A DNA stretch of 64,000 bases. Origin: Arthrobacter sp. 31Y. GTDB taxonomy: Bacteria; Actinomycetota; Actinomycetes; Actinomycetales; Micrococcaceae. The position numbers and the translations under genes were made by a program. A model generated the notes under the pieces. It had not been told where the DNA came from, searched no databases, and saw nothing but the letters and a program-made list of their open reading frames with translations. Positions within the stretch are counted from its first letter, which is position 1, and every line of letters starts with the position of its first letter. The stretch covers positions 3,658,001-3,722,000 of the forward strand of contig NZ_JAFW01000001.1 in NCBI RefSeq assembly GCF_000526335.1, given 5' to 3'. This document shows, one piece after another, positions 18,615 to 26,333 of this stretch.

Positions 18615-18639
18615 ACCTTTCAATCTCAACGGAGAAGCC

Positions 18640-19632
18640 ATGCCAAATACACTTGTTTCCGCAGCGACCGAAACTCTCAGCTATACCGACGACGGCCGTT
18701 CCCTGACCTTCACCGTCGGAGCCCAGGACATTGCTAGCTACACCTACGTCCCCAGCGATGATCAGTACGAAAGCCCCCGCCCGTTCTTTCACCCGCTGAC
18801 AACGCTCGAAGGCGATGAAGTCACCATTTCCCGGCCATGGGACCACGTATGGCACAAAGGTCTCTCCTGGGCGTTGCCGAACGTAGGGGAGCACAACTTC
18901 TGGGGCGGAGCCACGTACACGCGGGAGACCGGCTACGCCAACCTGGACAACAACGGCGCCATGAACCACCAGGCGTTCACAAGCATCGAAGACTCCGGCT
19001 CTTCCATCACCGCCACCGAAACGCTGCTCTGGACAGCCCAGCCGACAGCGGCCCAAGCAACAGAATCCGGAGAGTACGGCGCACCTCTCATCGCTCGGCC
19101 TCTCATCAATGAACAGCGCCGCTTCGCCATCCACCTCCTGCCGGCCGTAAACGCCTGGGCTCTCCTCTTCGAAACCACCATGGACAACGTCTCCGGCGCA
19201 CAGATCGATATCGGCAGCCCCACCACCGAAGGCCGCGACAACGCGGGCTATGGCGGCTTGTTCTGGCGTGGACCCAGGTCCTTCACTGGCGGGGAATTCC
19301 GATCTGACAACGGAACGGGCGCGGACGAGTTCATGGGCACACGCTCACCCTGGATAGCGTTCACCGGCCAGCACGACGTCACGTGCCGCAAGTCCAGCAT
19401 CCTGTTCGTCGAGGACCAAACCAACCCTGGAGCATCCAACCAATGGTTCGCCCGCTCCTCCATGTTCGCCTGCCTGGGCTCGGCCCCGTTTTTCAGCGAA
19501 GAAGTTCCCCTGAAGGTGGGCGAAGCGCTCACGTATCGGTACGCCGTCGTCATAGCTGACGGGCCACTTGAGGACGAACGTGCCGCCGCACTCGCCGCCG
19601 CAGCAACGTCTGCGCTGGATGCCTGGGTCTGA
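18640..19632 (+). CDS. DUF6807 (PmoA-like) family protein
   Basis: 330-aa protein of the DUF6807 family (the group annotated PmoA-like in Pfam, not a methane monooxygenase subunit). Diagnostic segment: PRPFFHPLTTLEGDEVT then RPWDHVWHKGLSWALPNVGE with conserved His residues, and later GYGGLFWRGPRSF. These proteins are usually next to Gfo/Idh oxidoreductases and glycosidases in plant-polysaccharide loci; biochemical function unknown. GGAG at 18631-18634 precedes the ATG at 18640. Because of the frameshift upstream, the ORF is artificially continuous with the oxidoreductase, but the internal ATG with its ribosome site marks the true start. Confidence 0.88.
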   Translation: MPNTLVSAATETLSYTDDGRSLTFTVGAQDIASYTYVPSDDQYESPRPFFHPLTTLEGDEVTISRPWDHVWHKGLSWALPNVGEHNFWGGATYTRETGYANLDNNGAMNHQAFTSIEDSGSSITATETLLWTAQPTAAQATESGEYGAPLIARPLINEQRRFAIHLLPAVNAWALLFETTMDNVSGAQIDIGSPTTEGRDNAGYGGLFWRGPRSFTGGEFRSDNGTGADEFMGTRSPWIAFTGQHDVTCRKSSILFVEDQTNPGASNQWFARSSMFACLGSAPFFSEEVPLKVGEALTYRYAVVIADGPLEDERAAALAAAATSALDAWV

Positions 19633-19633
19633 C

Positions 19634-20380
19634 ATGTGCACAACTTTCCCAGGCGCTACGGCGGTGTCCGAGGTCAGTATTTACGATTGGCCGGGATCGG
19701 ACGGTTCTGCCGGAGGGTCGCCGCATCTGCACACGGCGTCCACGGAGGCGTACGTGGTGCAGCAGGGGAGCGGCCGCTTGGAAACCCTGGATTCGCGGGG
19801 CTTCACCTCCACTCCGCTGGTGCCCGGGACGGTTGTCTGGTTCACGCCGGGCACCATTCACCGCGCCATCAATGACAGCGGCGACCTCCGGGTGCTCGTG
19901 ATAATGCAAAATGCCGGGCTGCCGGAGAATGGCGACGCCGTCCTGACCTTCCCGGCCCAGCATTTGGTGGACGCGGAGGCCTACTCCCGCGCGGCGTCGC
20001 TCAACTCCAAAGACGCCGACGCCGGTGACGCGGCAGCGGAGGCGGCTGCGCGCCGTCGTCGTGATCTGGCGCTGGAGGGATATTTGGAGCTGAAGGCTGC
20101 GGTGCTGGAGTCGGGGGTTCCGGCGTTGGCGGACTTCCATGCCGCGGCGGCGAGGTTGGTGAAGGCCAAGACGGAGAACTGGCGGGATCTCCTCAACGGG
20201 GGAGCCGAGCGGCAGGCTGCCGTCACTGGGCTGCAGTTGGATTCTCTCGGGTCATCGGAAAGTTTCTACTTACAGGAGGCGCGGACTACTATGGGCGAAC
20301 GGAAAACCCGCAGGATCTATGGCATGTGCGGCCGGATCCAGGCGTGGGAACTTTCCGAAACTGCAATCGTCGGGACCTAA
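19634..20380 (+). CDS. Cupin-domain protein of the sugar locus
   Basis: 248-aa protein starting 1 bp after the DUF6807 stop. The cupin barrel occupies residues ~10-110, with motif 1 around HLHTASTEAYVVQQGSG and motif 2 around PGTVVWFTPGTIHRAIN, so metal ligands are present. A helical C-terminal half follows (EAAARRRRDLALEGYLELK). Likely a sugar isomerase/epimerase-like or sensor protein; substrate unknown. The last ~45 codons contain two candidate LacI operators and read less like conserved protein, so the ancestral stop may have been near 20250. Confidence 0.8.
   Translation: MCTTFPGATAVSEVSIYDWPGSDGSAGGSPHLHTASTEAYVVQQGSGRLETLDSRGFTSTPLVPGTVVWFTPGTIHRAINDSGDLRVLVIMQNAGLPENGDAVLTFPAQHLVDAEAYSRAASLNSKDADAGDAAAEAAARRRRDLALEGYLELKAAVLESGVPALADFHAAAARLVKAKTENWRDLLNGGAERQAAVTGLQLDSLGSSESFYLQEARTTMGERKTRRIYGMCGRIQAWELSETAIVGT
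20254..20270 (+). promoter_or_regulatory. Candidate LacI operator upstream of lacI, inside the cupin ORF
   Basis: ATCGGAAAGTTTCTACT, matching the 17455 site in 12 of 17 positions on the complementary strand, including the uninterrupted core GAAAGTTTCTA. About 135 bp before the LacI start, suggesting autoregulation. Confidence 0.5.
20343..20359 (-). promoter_or_regulatory. Second candidate LacI operator upstream of lacI
   Basis: Minus-strand TTCGGAAAGTTCCCACG; with one more base it reads AGTTTCGGAAAGT, an imperfect palindrome (A-TTTC-GAAA-T). 45 bp before the LacI start codon. Confidence 0.5.
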
Positions 20381-20404
20381 ATTCCGGCCGAAAAGTGAGG
20401 GACC

Positions 20405-21427
20405 ATGGTGACCAAGCAGGATTCGGGTCGGGCAACCATCAGCGAGATCGCGCGGGAGGCCGGCGTCTCCGTGCCCACGGTTTCCAAGGTCCTCAACGGC
20501 CATGCCCACGTTGCCGCGGCTACCCGCGCAAAAGTTGAAGAAATCATCGCCAAGCGCGACTACGCCCGCAGGCCCGCCAAGCGCAGCAAGAAGGCCGGAC
20601 TCGTTGACTTGGTGTTCCCCGGCATGGGTTCGGAGTGGGCGTGCGAGATCATCGAGGGCGTGGAGCGCGTGGCACAGGAAGCTGGTTACGGCACCGTGGT
20701 CAGCAGCCTGTCGTTGGACGGTTCGCGGATCCGGCCGTGGCTTGCGAACCTTGCGGAGCGAAAGTCCGACGGCGTTCTTCTCGCCGTGTATGAACTGGAC
20801 TCCAAGCAGATCCAACGCATCAAGTCGCTGGGCATTCCCGTGATCTTGATCGATCCCGTGGGGCAACCGGGGCCGGACCTCATGACCGTTGGTGCCGCCA
20901 ACTGGGACGGTGCTTTCTCCGCGACCGAGCACCTGCTGAAGCTGGGCCATACGCGGATCGGCATGATTGGCGGCCGTGAGGATCTGCAGTGCAGCAGTGC
21001 GCGTGAGGACGGGTATCTGGCTGCTTTGCGGCGCGGCGGAATTGAGTCCGATCCCGCGCTCATGGTGCCGGGCGATTTCTCCACCGAATCCGGTGCGCGG
21101 GGGACCGAGGCTTTGCTGGCCCTCAAGAACCGGCCCACCGCGATCTTCACCGGCAACGATGCCCAGGCCCTCGGCGCCTACCGAGCCGCCCGGGCGGCCG
21201 GGCTGCGCATTCCGGAGGACCTTTCCATCATCGGCTTTGATGACATTCCTGCCGCCGAATGGATCGAGCCCGGCCTCACCACCATCCGCCAGCCGGTGGT
21301 CCAAATGGCCGAGACTGCCATGCGCGCGCTGCTCAGGCACCTCGAAGGTGACGAGGAGTTGCCGCAGCGGATTGAACTGGGAACGGAACTGGTGGTGAGG
21401 GGCTCGACGGCGAAGCCAGCTGCTTAG
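20405..21427 (+). CDS. LacI-family transcriptional regulator of the glycoside locus
   Basis: 340-aa LacI/GalR regulator. The N-terminal helix-turn-helix and hinge are at residues ~10-60 (TISEIAREAGVSVPTVSKVL then NGHAHVAAATRAKVEE). A periplasmic-binding-like effector domain follows (~68-335), with the family words LGHTRIGMIGGRED, IFTGNDAQALGA and IIGFDDIPAAEWIEPGLTT. GAGGGA precedes the ATG at 20405. It probably represses the GH42/ABC operon, the GH3 gene and the Gfo/Idh-DUF6807-cupin operon through the shared GAWAGTTTC sites, and itself through the two sites upstream. The inducer should be an oligosaccharide or its product; not determinable here. Confidence 0.93.
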   Translation: MVTKQDSGRATISEIAREAGVSVPTVSKVLNGHAHVAAATRAKVEEIIAKRDYARRPAKRSKKAGLVDLVFPGMGSEWACEIIEGVERVAQEAGYGTVVSSLSLDGSRIRPWLANLAERKSDGVLLAVYELDSKQIQRIKSLGIPVILIDPVGQPGPDLMTVGAANWDGAFSATEHLLKLGHTRIGMIGGREDLQCSSAREDGYLAALRRGGIESDPALMVPGDFSTESGARGTEALLALKNRPTAIFTGNDAQALGAYRAARAAGLRIPEDLSIIGFDDIPAAEWIEPGLTTIRQPVVQMAETAMRALLRHLEGDEELPQRIELGTELVVRGSTAKPAA

Positions 21428-21637
21428 GCGAAGGCGGCCAGTCAAAATGGGCGCGTTGGTGAAGGTTGACAAATCCCACTCCGTTACCCATGTATCCGCA
21501 GGTCAACACCGCTTAGGGCTGCACTTTGTACCGGTGATCGTTGGACGATAAGGTATTGCCAGACCGTTTTGCAGAGGGCGGCCCTTATCGCTCCTTTGCT
21601 GTCTGCTGGGGACGCATTTCAGTCAGTAGGAACGTGC

Positions 21638-22375
21638 ATGGTCAACCCCCGCCCTGAGCAGGAAGCTCTCCAGAATGGTTATTTTTTGGATCTCGTCCTG
21701 GGCAGCGAAGACGTCGAAGCTTTTCTCGGCGAACTCGCGGCTTTCTCCGCCGAAAGCCTCTCGCATCCCCAGTCACCCGTCTTCTGCGGCATCACCGTAT
21801 TGCGTCGTAAGAAGTCGGCTACCGCGGCCAGCAGTGATGATCGCGCCAGGGCAATGGATGAGCTCCAAAGCGACTTTGATGGCCCCTGTCTCACTGCAAT
21901 GGACAAGCTGACGCCGGTCATGGTGCCGGACCTTCTCCGGGAACACCGTTGGCCCGGGTATGTGCGGGCCGCGTCTCACCAAGGCCTCCGGTCCATCCTC
22001 AGTGTCCCCCTTCTGGTTGAAGGTGATACCCGTGCGGCGTTGAACCTCTACTCCGAGCAGCCGGACGCTTTCAGCGACGACGATGTGGAGCGGGCCGAAG
22101 TTTTCGCGTCCCACGCCTCCAAGTCGTTGCGCCTGGCCCTGAAGATCGCCCAGCTCAGCGACGCCCGGAATGATCTGGCCGCGGCAATGCAGACCCGCAC
22201 CGTGATCGACCTTGCGGTGGGAGCCATCATGGCGCAGAACAAGTGCAGTCAGGACGAGGCCTTCACCATCCTCCGCACCGCGTCCAGCAACCGCAACATC
22301 AAGCTACGCCACCTGGCGAAGTCCATCATCTCCGCTGTTTCGTCCGGGAAGGTCACCACGCACTTTGAGGAGTAA
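21638..22375 (+). CDS. GAF-ANTAR domain response regulator (RNA-binding antiterminator type)
   Basis: 245-aa protein. A GAF sensor domain spans ~residues 15-165 (GPCLTAMDKLTPVMVPDLL, SHQGLRSILSVPLLVEGD). A C-terminal ANTAR domain spans ~180-235 (MQTRTVIDLAVGAIMAQNK then CSQDEAFTILRTASSNRN). ANTAR domains bind paired RNA hairpins to control transcription termination. Actinobacteria carry many GAF-ANTAR proteins, usually stress linked. The frame is open to 21569, but the ATG at 21638 has AGGA at proper distance. The 210-bp gap upstream has a possible -35 TTGACA near 21466 and no other feature. Confidence 0.9.
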   Translation: MVNPRPEQEALQNGYFLDLVLGSEDVEAFLGELAAFSAESLSHPQSPVFCGITVLRRKKSATAASSDDRARAMDELQSDFDGPCLTAMDKLTPVMVPDLLREHRWPGYVRAASHQGLRSILSVPLLVEGDTRAALNLYSEQPDAFSDDDVERAEVFASHASKSLRLALKIAQLSDARNDLAAAMQTRTVIDLAVGAIMAQNKCSQDEAFTILRTASSNRNIKLRHLAKSIISAVSSGKVTTHFEE

Positions 22376-22489
22376 CCGCCTCCGACGTTTGCCGCCGTCG
22401 GGGGACTTAAGACTCTGACGCGCCGCTCCTTGCCGGGGGATAGTGGAGACCGGGAGCGCGGACGGGCCCCCTGGTCTGAAGGAGTAGCC

Positions 22490-22750
22490 ATGATGTATTG
22501 GGACGGAAACATGGGCGTCTGGGGATACGCACTCATGGCTGCGAGTTTCATACTGTTTTGGGGAGCGATCATCACTGCGATCGTCTTTCTTGCCCGGTCC
22601 ATGGGTGCCGGCAGCCGGAGGTACGCTGGCGGGCCGCACCGTACGGGCGGAGCGGAGGAGCTTCTCGCGGAAAGGTTTGCCCGCGGTGAGATCGACGATA
22701 CTGAGTACAACGCCCGCCTGAATGCTCTGCGGCGGAGCAACTTCGGTTAA
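22490..22750 (+). CDS. Small membrane protein with SHOCT domain
   Basis: 86-aa protein. One N-terminal membrane helix (MMYWDGNMGVWGYALMAASF then a hydrophobic run) leads to a Gly/Arg-rich linker. A C-terminal SHOCT domain (LLAERFARGEIDDTEYNARL, residues ~57-80) ends the protein. SHOCT is a short oligomerisation or helper domain on many bacterial membrane and stress proteins. AAGGAG lies 5-6 bases before the ATG. Function unknown. Upstream, CCGACG/CGTCGG (near 22381-22400) can form a small hairpin after the ANTAR gene. Confidence 0.85.
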   Translation: MMYWDGNMGVWGYALMAASFILFWGAIITAIVFLARSMGAGSRRYAGGPHRTGGAEELLAERFARGEIDDTEYNARLNALRRSNFG

Positions 22751-22864
22751 GCCCCTACCCGGCATGGATGGTTGGCCAAAGTTTAGGCGGAGGCGTCCGC
22801 TCTGTGACCGGGTGTGGTCACTCGGGTTCGTGACCCGAGGCAACCATGGAGCAGACTTAGGCGG

Positions 22865-24229
22865 GTGACCGCCAACAAACCACGCCCCGGGCTCGCGATT
22901 GCTGCGCTGAGCCTCGGGACGGCGCTGAATCCGTTGAACTCGTCCATGATCGCTGTGGCATTGGTGGTCTTGCGGGAACATTTCGAGCTCGACGTCGCAA
23001 CCGTAACTTGGGTGATTACCTCGTTCTACCTCGCGTCCGCGGCGGGCCAACCGCTGATGGGCCGGCTCGCTGACCGCTTCGGTCCGCGGCGCCTGTTCAT
23101 GTTCGGCATGGCCTTGGTGGCGGTAACCTGCGCCATCGCGCCGTTCCTGCCCAACTTCGCGCTGGTCTGTGTGGCCCGCGCGCTCATGGCTGTAGGGACC
23201 GCGACGGCGTACCCGTCCGCCGTCGTGATGGTCACCGAGTTGAGCCGGCTGGCTAACCTGCCCTCCACGCGGCCGTTGGGCCGGATCCAAATGGCGAACA
23301 CATCCGCCGCTGCCATTGGACCCGTGGTGGGCGGACTCCTGGTGAGCTTGGTCGGCTGGCAGGCGTTGTTCGCCATCAACGTGCCCATTGCCTTGCTGGC
23401 TCTGTTGGTTGTCCGCCAGACCGCGCCCGCAGATGCCGGGCGCGAGACCGGTAAACTCGGCCAGCTGATCCGCGATTCCGACATCCCCGGCATCCTCGCT
23501 TTCGTCACCTCGCTGATGCTGGCCATGATGGCGCTTCTCAATGTGCTGCCCGGCTACCGCTGGTACCTGCTGGGCGCCGCCACTGTGATCGGCGCGCTGT
23601 TCGCTTGGCGCGAGCTGCGTTTCCAGCCGCCGTTCCTGGACCTCCGCTTGCTGGGCCGGAACCGGCCGTTGCTGTTGGTCTACTTGCTGTTTGTGGTGTT
23701 CAGCGGTGTCTACTACTTTGCGTTCTTCGGCCTCCCGCAGTTGCTGCAGGAGGCAGGGAATTACGACGCCGGGGTGGTGGGCCTGCTCATGCTTCCCCTT
23801 GCGGCGTTGTCGGTTGTGGTGACGCCGGTGACCGTGAGGTTCATTGAGCGGTTCGGCGTGCGTTCCGTACTCATCACCGGGGTGTTGATTCTGACCGTTG
23901 CGGCCGGCACTCTCGGGTTCCTGACCATGAGTTTATGGGCGCCGCTGGTGTTCGTGCTTACGGCTTTGATGGGTGTTCCTTATGGGGTGGTGAGCACGGC
24001 ATCGAACCAGGGCCTGTACGTTTCGGCCCGTCCCGAGGATCGGGGAGTTGCTGCCGGGATTTTCCAGACGTGCCGCTACCTCGGGGCCATCACCGCCACA
24101 GTACTGATTGGCGTGCTCTACGGTCCGGGCGTGAACCAGGCGAACTGGGGGATCATGGTTCTGGTGATGCTTGGCCTCAGCGCTGTGGTGCTGGTGCTGG
24201 CTGTGATGTGGCGGAAGCCCGCGGTTTAG
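22865..24229 (+). CDS. MFS drug/metabolite exporter (DHA2-like)
   Basis: 454-aa transporter with 12-14 hydrophobic segments. It opens GLAIAALSLGTALNPLNSSM (the conserved first helix of DHA2 exporters) and carries the MFS loop motif GRLADRFGPRRLF and the antiporter-like GPVVGGLLVSLVGW. Proton-driven export of unknown compounds across the inner membrane is inferred. The start is uncertain: GTG at 22865 follows a weak TAGGCGG, and the frame is open to another GTG at 22814. The next gene starts within about 9-20 bp, suggesting co-transcription. Confidence 0.88.
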   Translation: MTANKPRPGLAIAALSLGTALNPLNSSMIAVALVVLREHFELDVATVTWVITSFYLASAAGQPLMGRLADRFGPRRLFMFGMALVAVTCAIAPFLPNFALVCVARALMAVGTATAYPSAVVMVTELSRLANLPSTRPLGRIQMANTSAAAIGPVVGGLLVSLVGWQALFAINVPIALLALLVVRQTAPADAGRETGKLGQLIRDSDIPGILAFVTSLMLAMMALLNVLPGYRWYLLGAATVIGALFAWRELRFQPPFLDLRLLGRNRPLLLVYLLFVVFSGVYYFAFFGLPQLLQEAGNYDAGVVGLLMLPLAALSVVVTPVTVRFIERFGVRSVLITGVLILTVAAGTLGFLTMSLWAPLVFVLTALMGVPYGVVSTASNQGLYVSARPEDRGVAAGIFQTCRYLGAITATVLIGVLYGPGVNQANWGIMVLVMLGLSAVVLVLAVMWRKPAV

Positions 24230-24237
24230 GGGAAGCA

Positions 24238-24891
24238 GTGGCTCGAGCAATGAACTTTGACATGGACCTGCACAGGGATGGCGAGGGCTCTTTCGGCCCG
24301 GAATCCCTTTCCGCGGGAGCGATGCTGCCCTTTGAAGGACGCACCCTGATGCTGGGGCCGGACGGGTTGCCCGAGGGCGTGCTCGAGGCTGAGCGTGACG
24401 GATGGATATCTCCGAACAACCCGATTCTGGTGCGTGGATCCGTCCTTGTGCCTGGATCCGTCAAGATCCTGCCGCTCGCTTGGCGGGGTGATCCCCGCAG
24501 CGGCTCCAACCGTGGTGTCAGTTCGAGTGAAATCGCCACGTTTGCGTCCAGGATGCAGTCCGCCGGGATGTACTGGGCGGGACCTTGGCGCGTTCTGGAT
24601 CTGGATACGAGTAGCTCCGACAGCATCGGCTCTTATGCGGCGGCACTCCGATCGGCCGGGGCCACTCACGTTGATTGTTGGACGTACTCCGAGGCAATTG
24701 GCCTGTCACTTGTCTGGGCCGGTGACGAGGATGCTGGAACCATGTCCTTGGCGCTGCATGTGGTGCCGGCCAGCTGGGTGTCTGTTGCCCGCGCCAAAAA
24801 GCCGGTGCCGGGCGTCGACGTTTTGTGGTCGTGGGCTGACGTTATCGCTCTGCGCGCCGATTCGCCGGGCGGAGCCGCTGGGACGCTGTGA
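24238..24891 (+). CDS. Hypothetical protein, unknown function
   Basis: 217-aa soluble protein from GTG 24238 (GGGGAAG just upstream) or 213 aa from ATG 24250. No family recognised. It has no signal peptide or membrane helix, is rich in Trp and Gly, and contains short motifs such as LPLAWRGDPRSGSNRG and MQSAGMYWAGPWRVLDL. It follows the MFS exporter directly and is convergent with the next minus-strand gene (gap 30 bp). Confidence 0.65.
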   Translation: MARAMNFDMDLHRDGEGSFGPESLSAGAMLPFEGRTLMLGPDGLPEGVLEAERDGWISPNNPILVRGSVLVPGSVKILPLAWRGDPRSGSNRGVSSSEIATFASRMQSAGMYWAGPWRVLDLDTSSSDSIGSYAAALRSAGATHVDCWTYSEAIGLSLVWAGDEDAGTMSLALHVVPASWVSVARAKKPVPGVDVLWSWADVIALRADSPGGAAGTL

Positions 24892-24921
24892 ACTCGGGAC
24901 CGGCGTCGTCACGTCCGAGCG

Positions 24922-26190
24922 TCACGACCGGCGTCGCTGCTCTGCAATCCACGTGTGATTGACGATCGCGGCCGCGAAACTTTTTGCAAGCGCTGCGCCG
25001 TCCGTCCCGCGGGAGAGGTCTCTCTGAAAGTACGGCGATTCTTCCGTGTGAGGGCGGCTTTTGTCGATGCGCTCGCTGAGTTCCGAGAGGAAGTCCTTGC
25101 CTCCTGAGCGGTAGGCATCACGCTCGTCAGAGTCCAGGCGGAGTAGAACGTCAGAATCAACCATGGAATTTCGCCAATACCGGGATTGGAGGAAGAGATC
25201 TCCTTGCTGTTCCACCAGGAACCAGGCTCCGGGGTGGTGGTCGACGTAGTGCATGGCCTCACGATCCTTTGCCAGCCGCGGCGCATCGCCCCATTGCTCA
25301 ACGGGCGGAATCTTTTCGAGTGGTCGTCTCCGGGCCTCATCCAAGACCGCATAAACAAACGTGGGCGCGGAGTCGCGGAACAGGGTGAGGCAAATGATCC
25401 TCCGGCACTGGGTGCAGGTGAGTTGGCTTTCTGCCCTTTCCATGAGTCCGGATGCATGCAGCGGCTGGAGATCAGCTAGGGGGACCCAGTGCAGGCTTTC
25501 TTTAAGCAGGTCGGCAGACACCGCAGAGGATAGCGCTGTGATGGTGCGTTCCACGTCCATACCAGCGGCGCCGCCAGTGGCACTTCCAGTGGCGCCGGCG
25601 CCTGCACCTTCAGCGGCGCCGTTCTGGTCGCCGTCGGAGTCGGTGTTGCGGACGAGCAGATCGCTGCAGACTGGACAGTCATCGTCCTCCGGGCGGCAGC
25701 TGCGTCCCGGCGCCTCGACGGTGAGGGTGATGCTGAGGAGGTTGCCAGGATCGTTCCAGCCGCGGTTGTTCTTGAAATTGGGCACCGCGTAGGCGCCGTC
25801 CATGTCGAAGGCCATTCCCGTGCGGTAACGGGGAGCATCGATTGCTTTCTTGAGGTCCTCAAGGGTCGCGCCGCTGTTGAGGCCCGGGATCCACTCTGGA
25901 AGGTCGAATCCGTGCGCTGCGAACTCCGTAGGCGCTGCGTGCAGCACTGTCGCCACCACGGCGTCGTCGTGCAGTATGACCTCTGCGCCGGATGCGAACT
26001 GCAGCCGCCGCGATTGGTAAGCGGGTTGGCCCACCAGGCGTTCCTTCACCGATGCCGGCTCGCCGCCGAATGCTTCGACTAACCGCCGGACGGGTGGATC
26101 CTCCTCGGATCCCAAGAGGGCGTCAAGGATCAGGGGCAACCGGCTTCTCGTCCGCCATTGTTCTGTCTCGTCATTTCTCCGCTGTCCCAC
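24922..26190 (-). CDS. Hypothetical protein with two CxxC motifs
   Basis: 422-aa protein of unknown function. Residues ~170-180 (DDDCPVCSD) and ~262-268 (CTQCRR) give two Cys-x-x-Cys knuckles, possibly one zinc site. Between them lies a low-complexity Gly/Ala/Thr linker (around residues 192-213). The N-terminal half has GMAFDMDGAYAVPNF; the C-terminal half is helical and charged. No signal peptide. Isolated transcriptional unit: divergent from the TetR-controlled operon. Confidence 0.7.
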   Translation of the reverse strand: MGQRRNDETEQWRTRSRLPLILDALLGSEEDPPVRRLVEAFGGEPASVKERLVGQPAYQSRRLQFASGAEVILHDDAVVATVLHAAPTEFAAHGFDLPEWIPGLNSGATLEDLKKAIDAPRYRTGMAFDMDGAYAVPNFKNNRGWNDPGNLLSITLTVEAPGRSCRPEDDDCPVCSDLLVRNTDSDGDQNGAAEGAGAGATGSATGGAAGMDVERTITALSSAVSADLLKESLHWVPLADLQPLHASGLMERAESQLTCTQCRRIICLTLFRDSAPTFVYAVLDEARRRPLEKIPPVEQWGDAPRLAKDREAMHYVDHHPGAWFLVEQQGDLFLQSRYWRNSMVDSDVLLRLDSDERDAYRSGGKDFLSELSERIDKSRPHTEESPYFQRDLSRGTDGAALAKSFAAAIVNHTWIAEQRRRS

Positions 26191-26269
26191 CCGACCATTA
26201 TGTAGTGCCCGTTTGCGGTGAGCCGGGACGCTGCTGGTGCGTTGAGATCAATCATCCTGGTGTCAGCTC

Positions 26270-26298
26270 TTGCTTAATTTAATGAGTGCACTCATAAT
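26270..26298 (+). promoter_or_regulatory. Promoter with perfect palindromic TetR-type operator
   Basis: -35 TTGCTT (26270-26275), 17-bp spacer, -10 CATAAT (26293-26298). The perfect 14-bp palindrome ATGAGTGCACTCAT (26282-26295) covers the spacer and the start of the -10. This is ideal for repression of the oxidoreductase operon, most likely by the TetR protein encoded third in the cluster. Confidence 0.65.
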
Positions 26299-26333
26299 TG
26301 AGTTAAGTCAGGAATCGAATTACAGGAGAACCC

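Noticed and set aside
17506..19632. A 708-residue Gfo/Idh-DUF6807 fusion protein
   Set aside because: The true oxidoreductase C-terminus is in another frame to 18614 and DUF6807 has its own ATG and ribosome site at 18640; the continuity comes from a frameshift.
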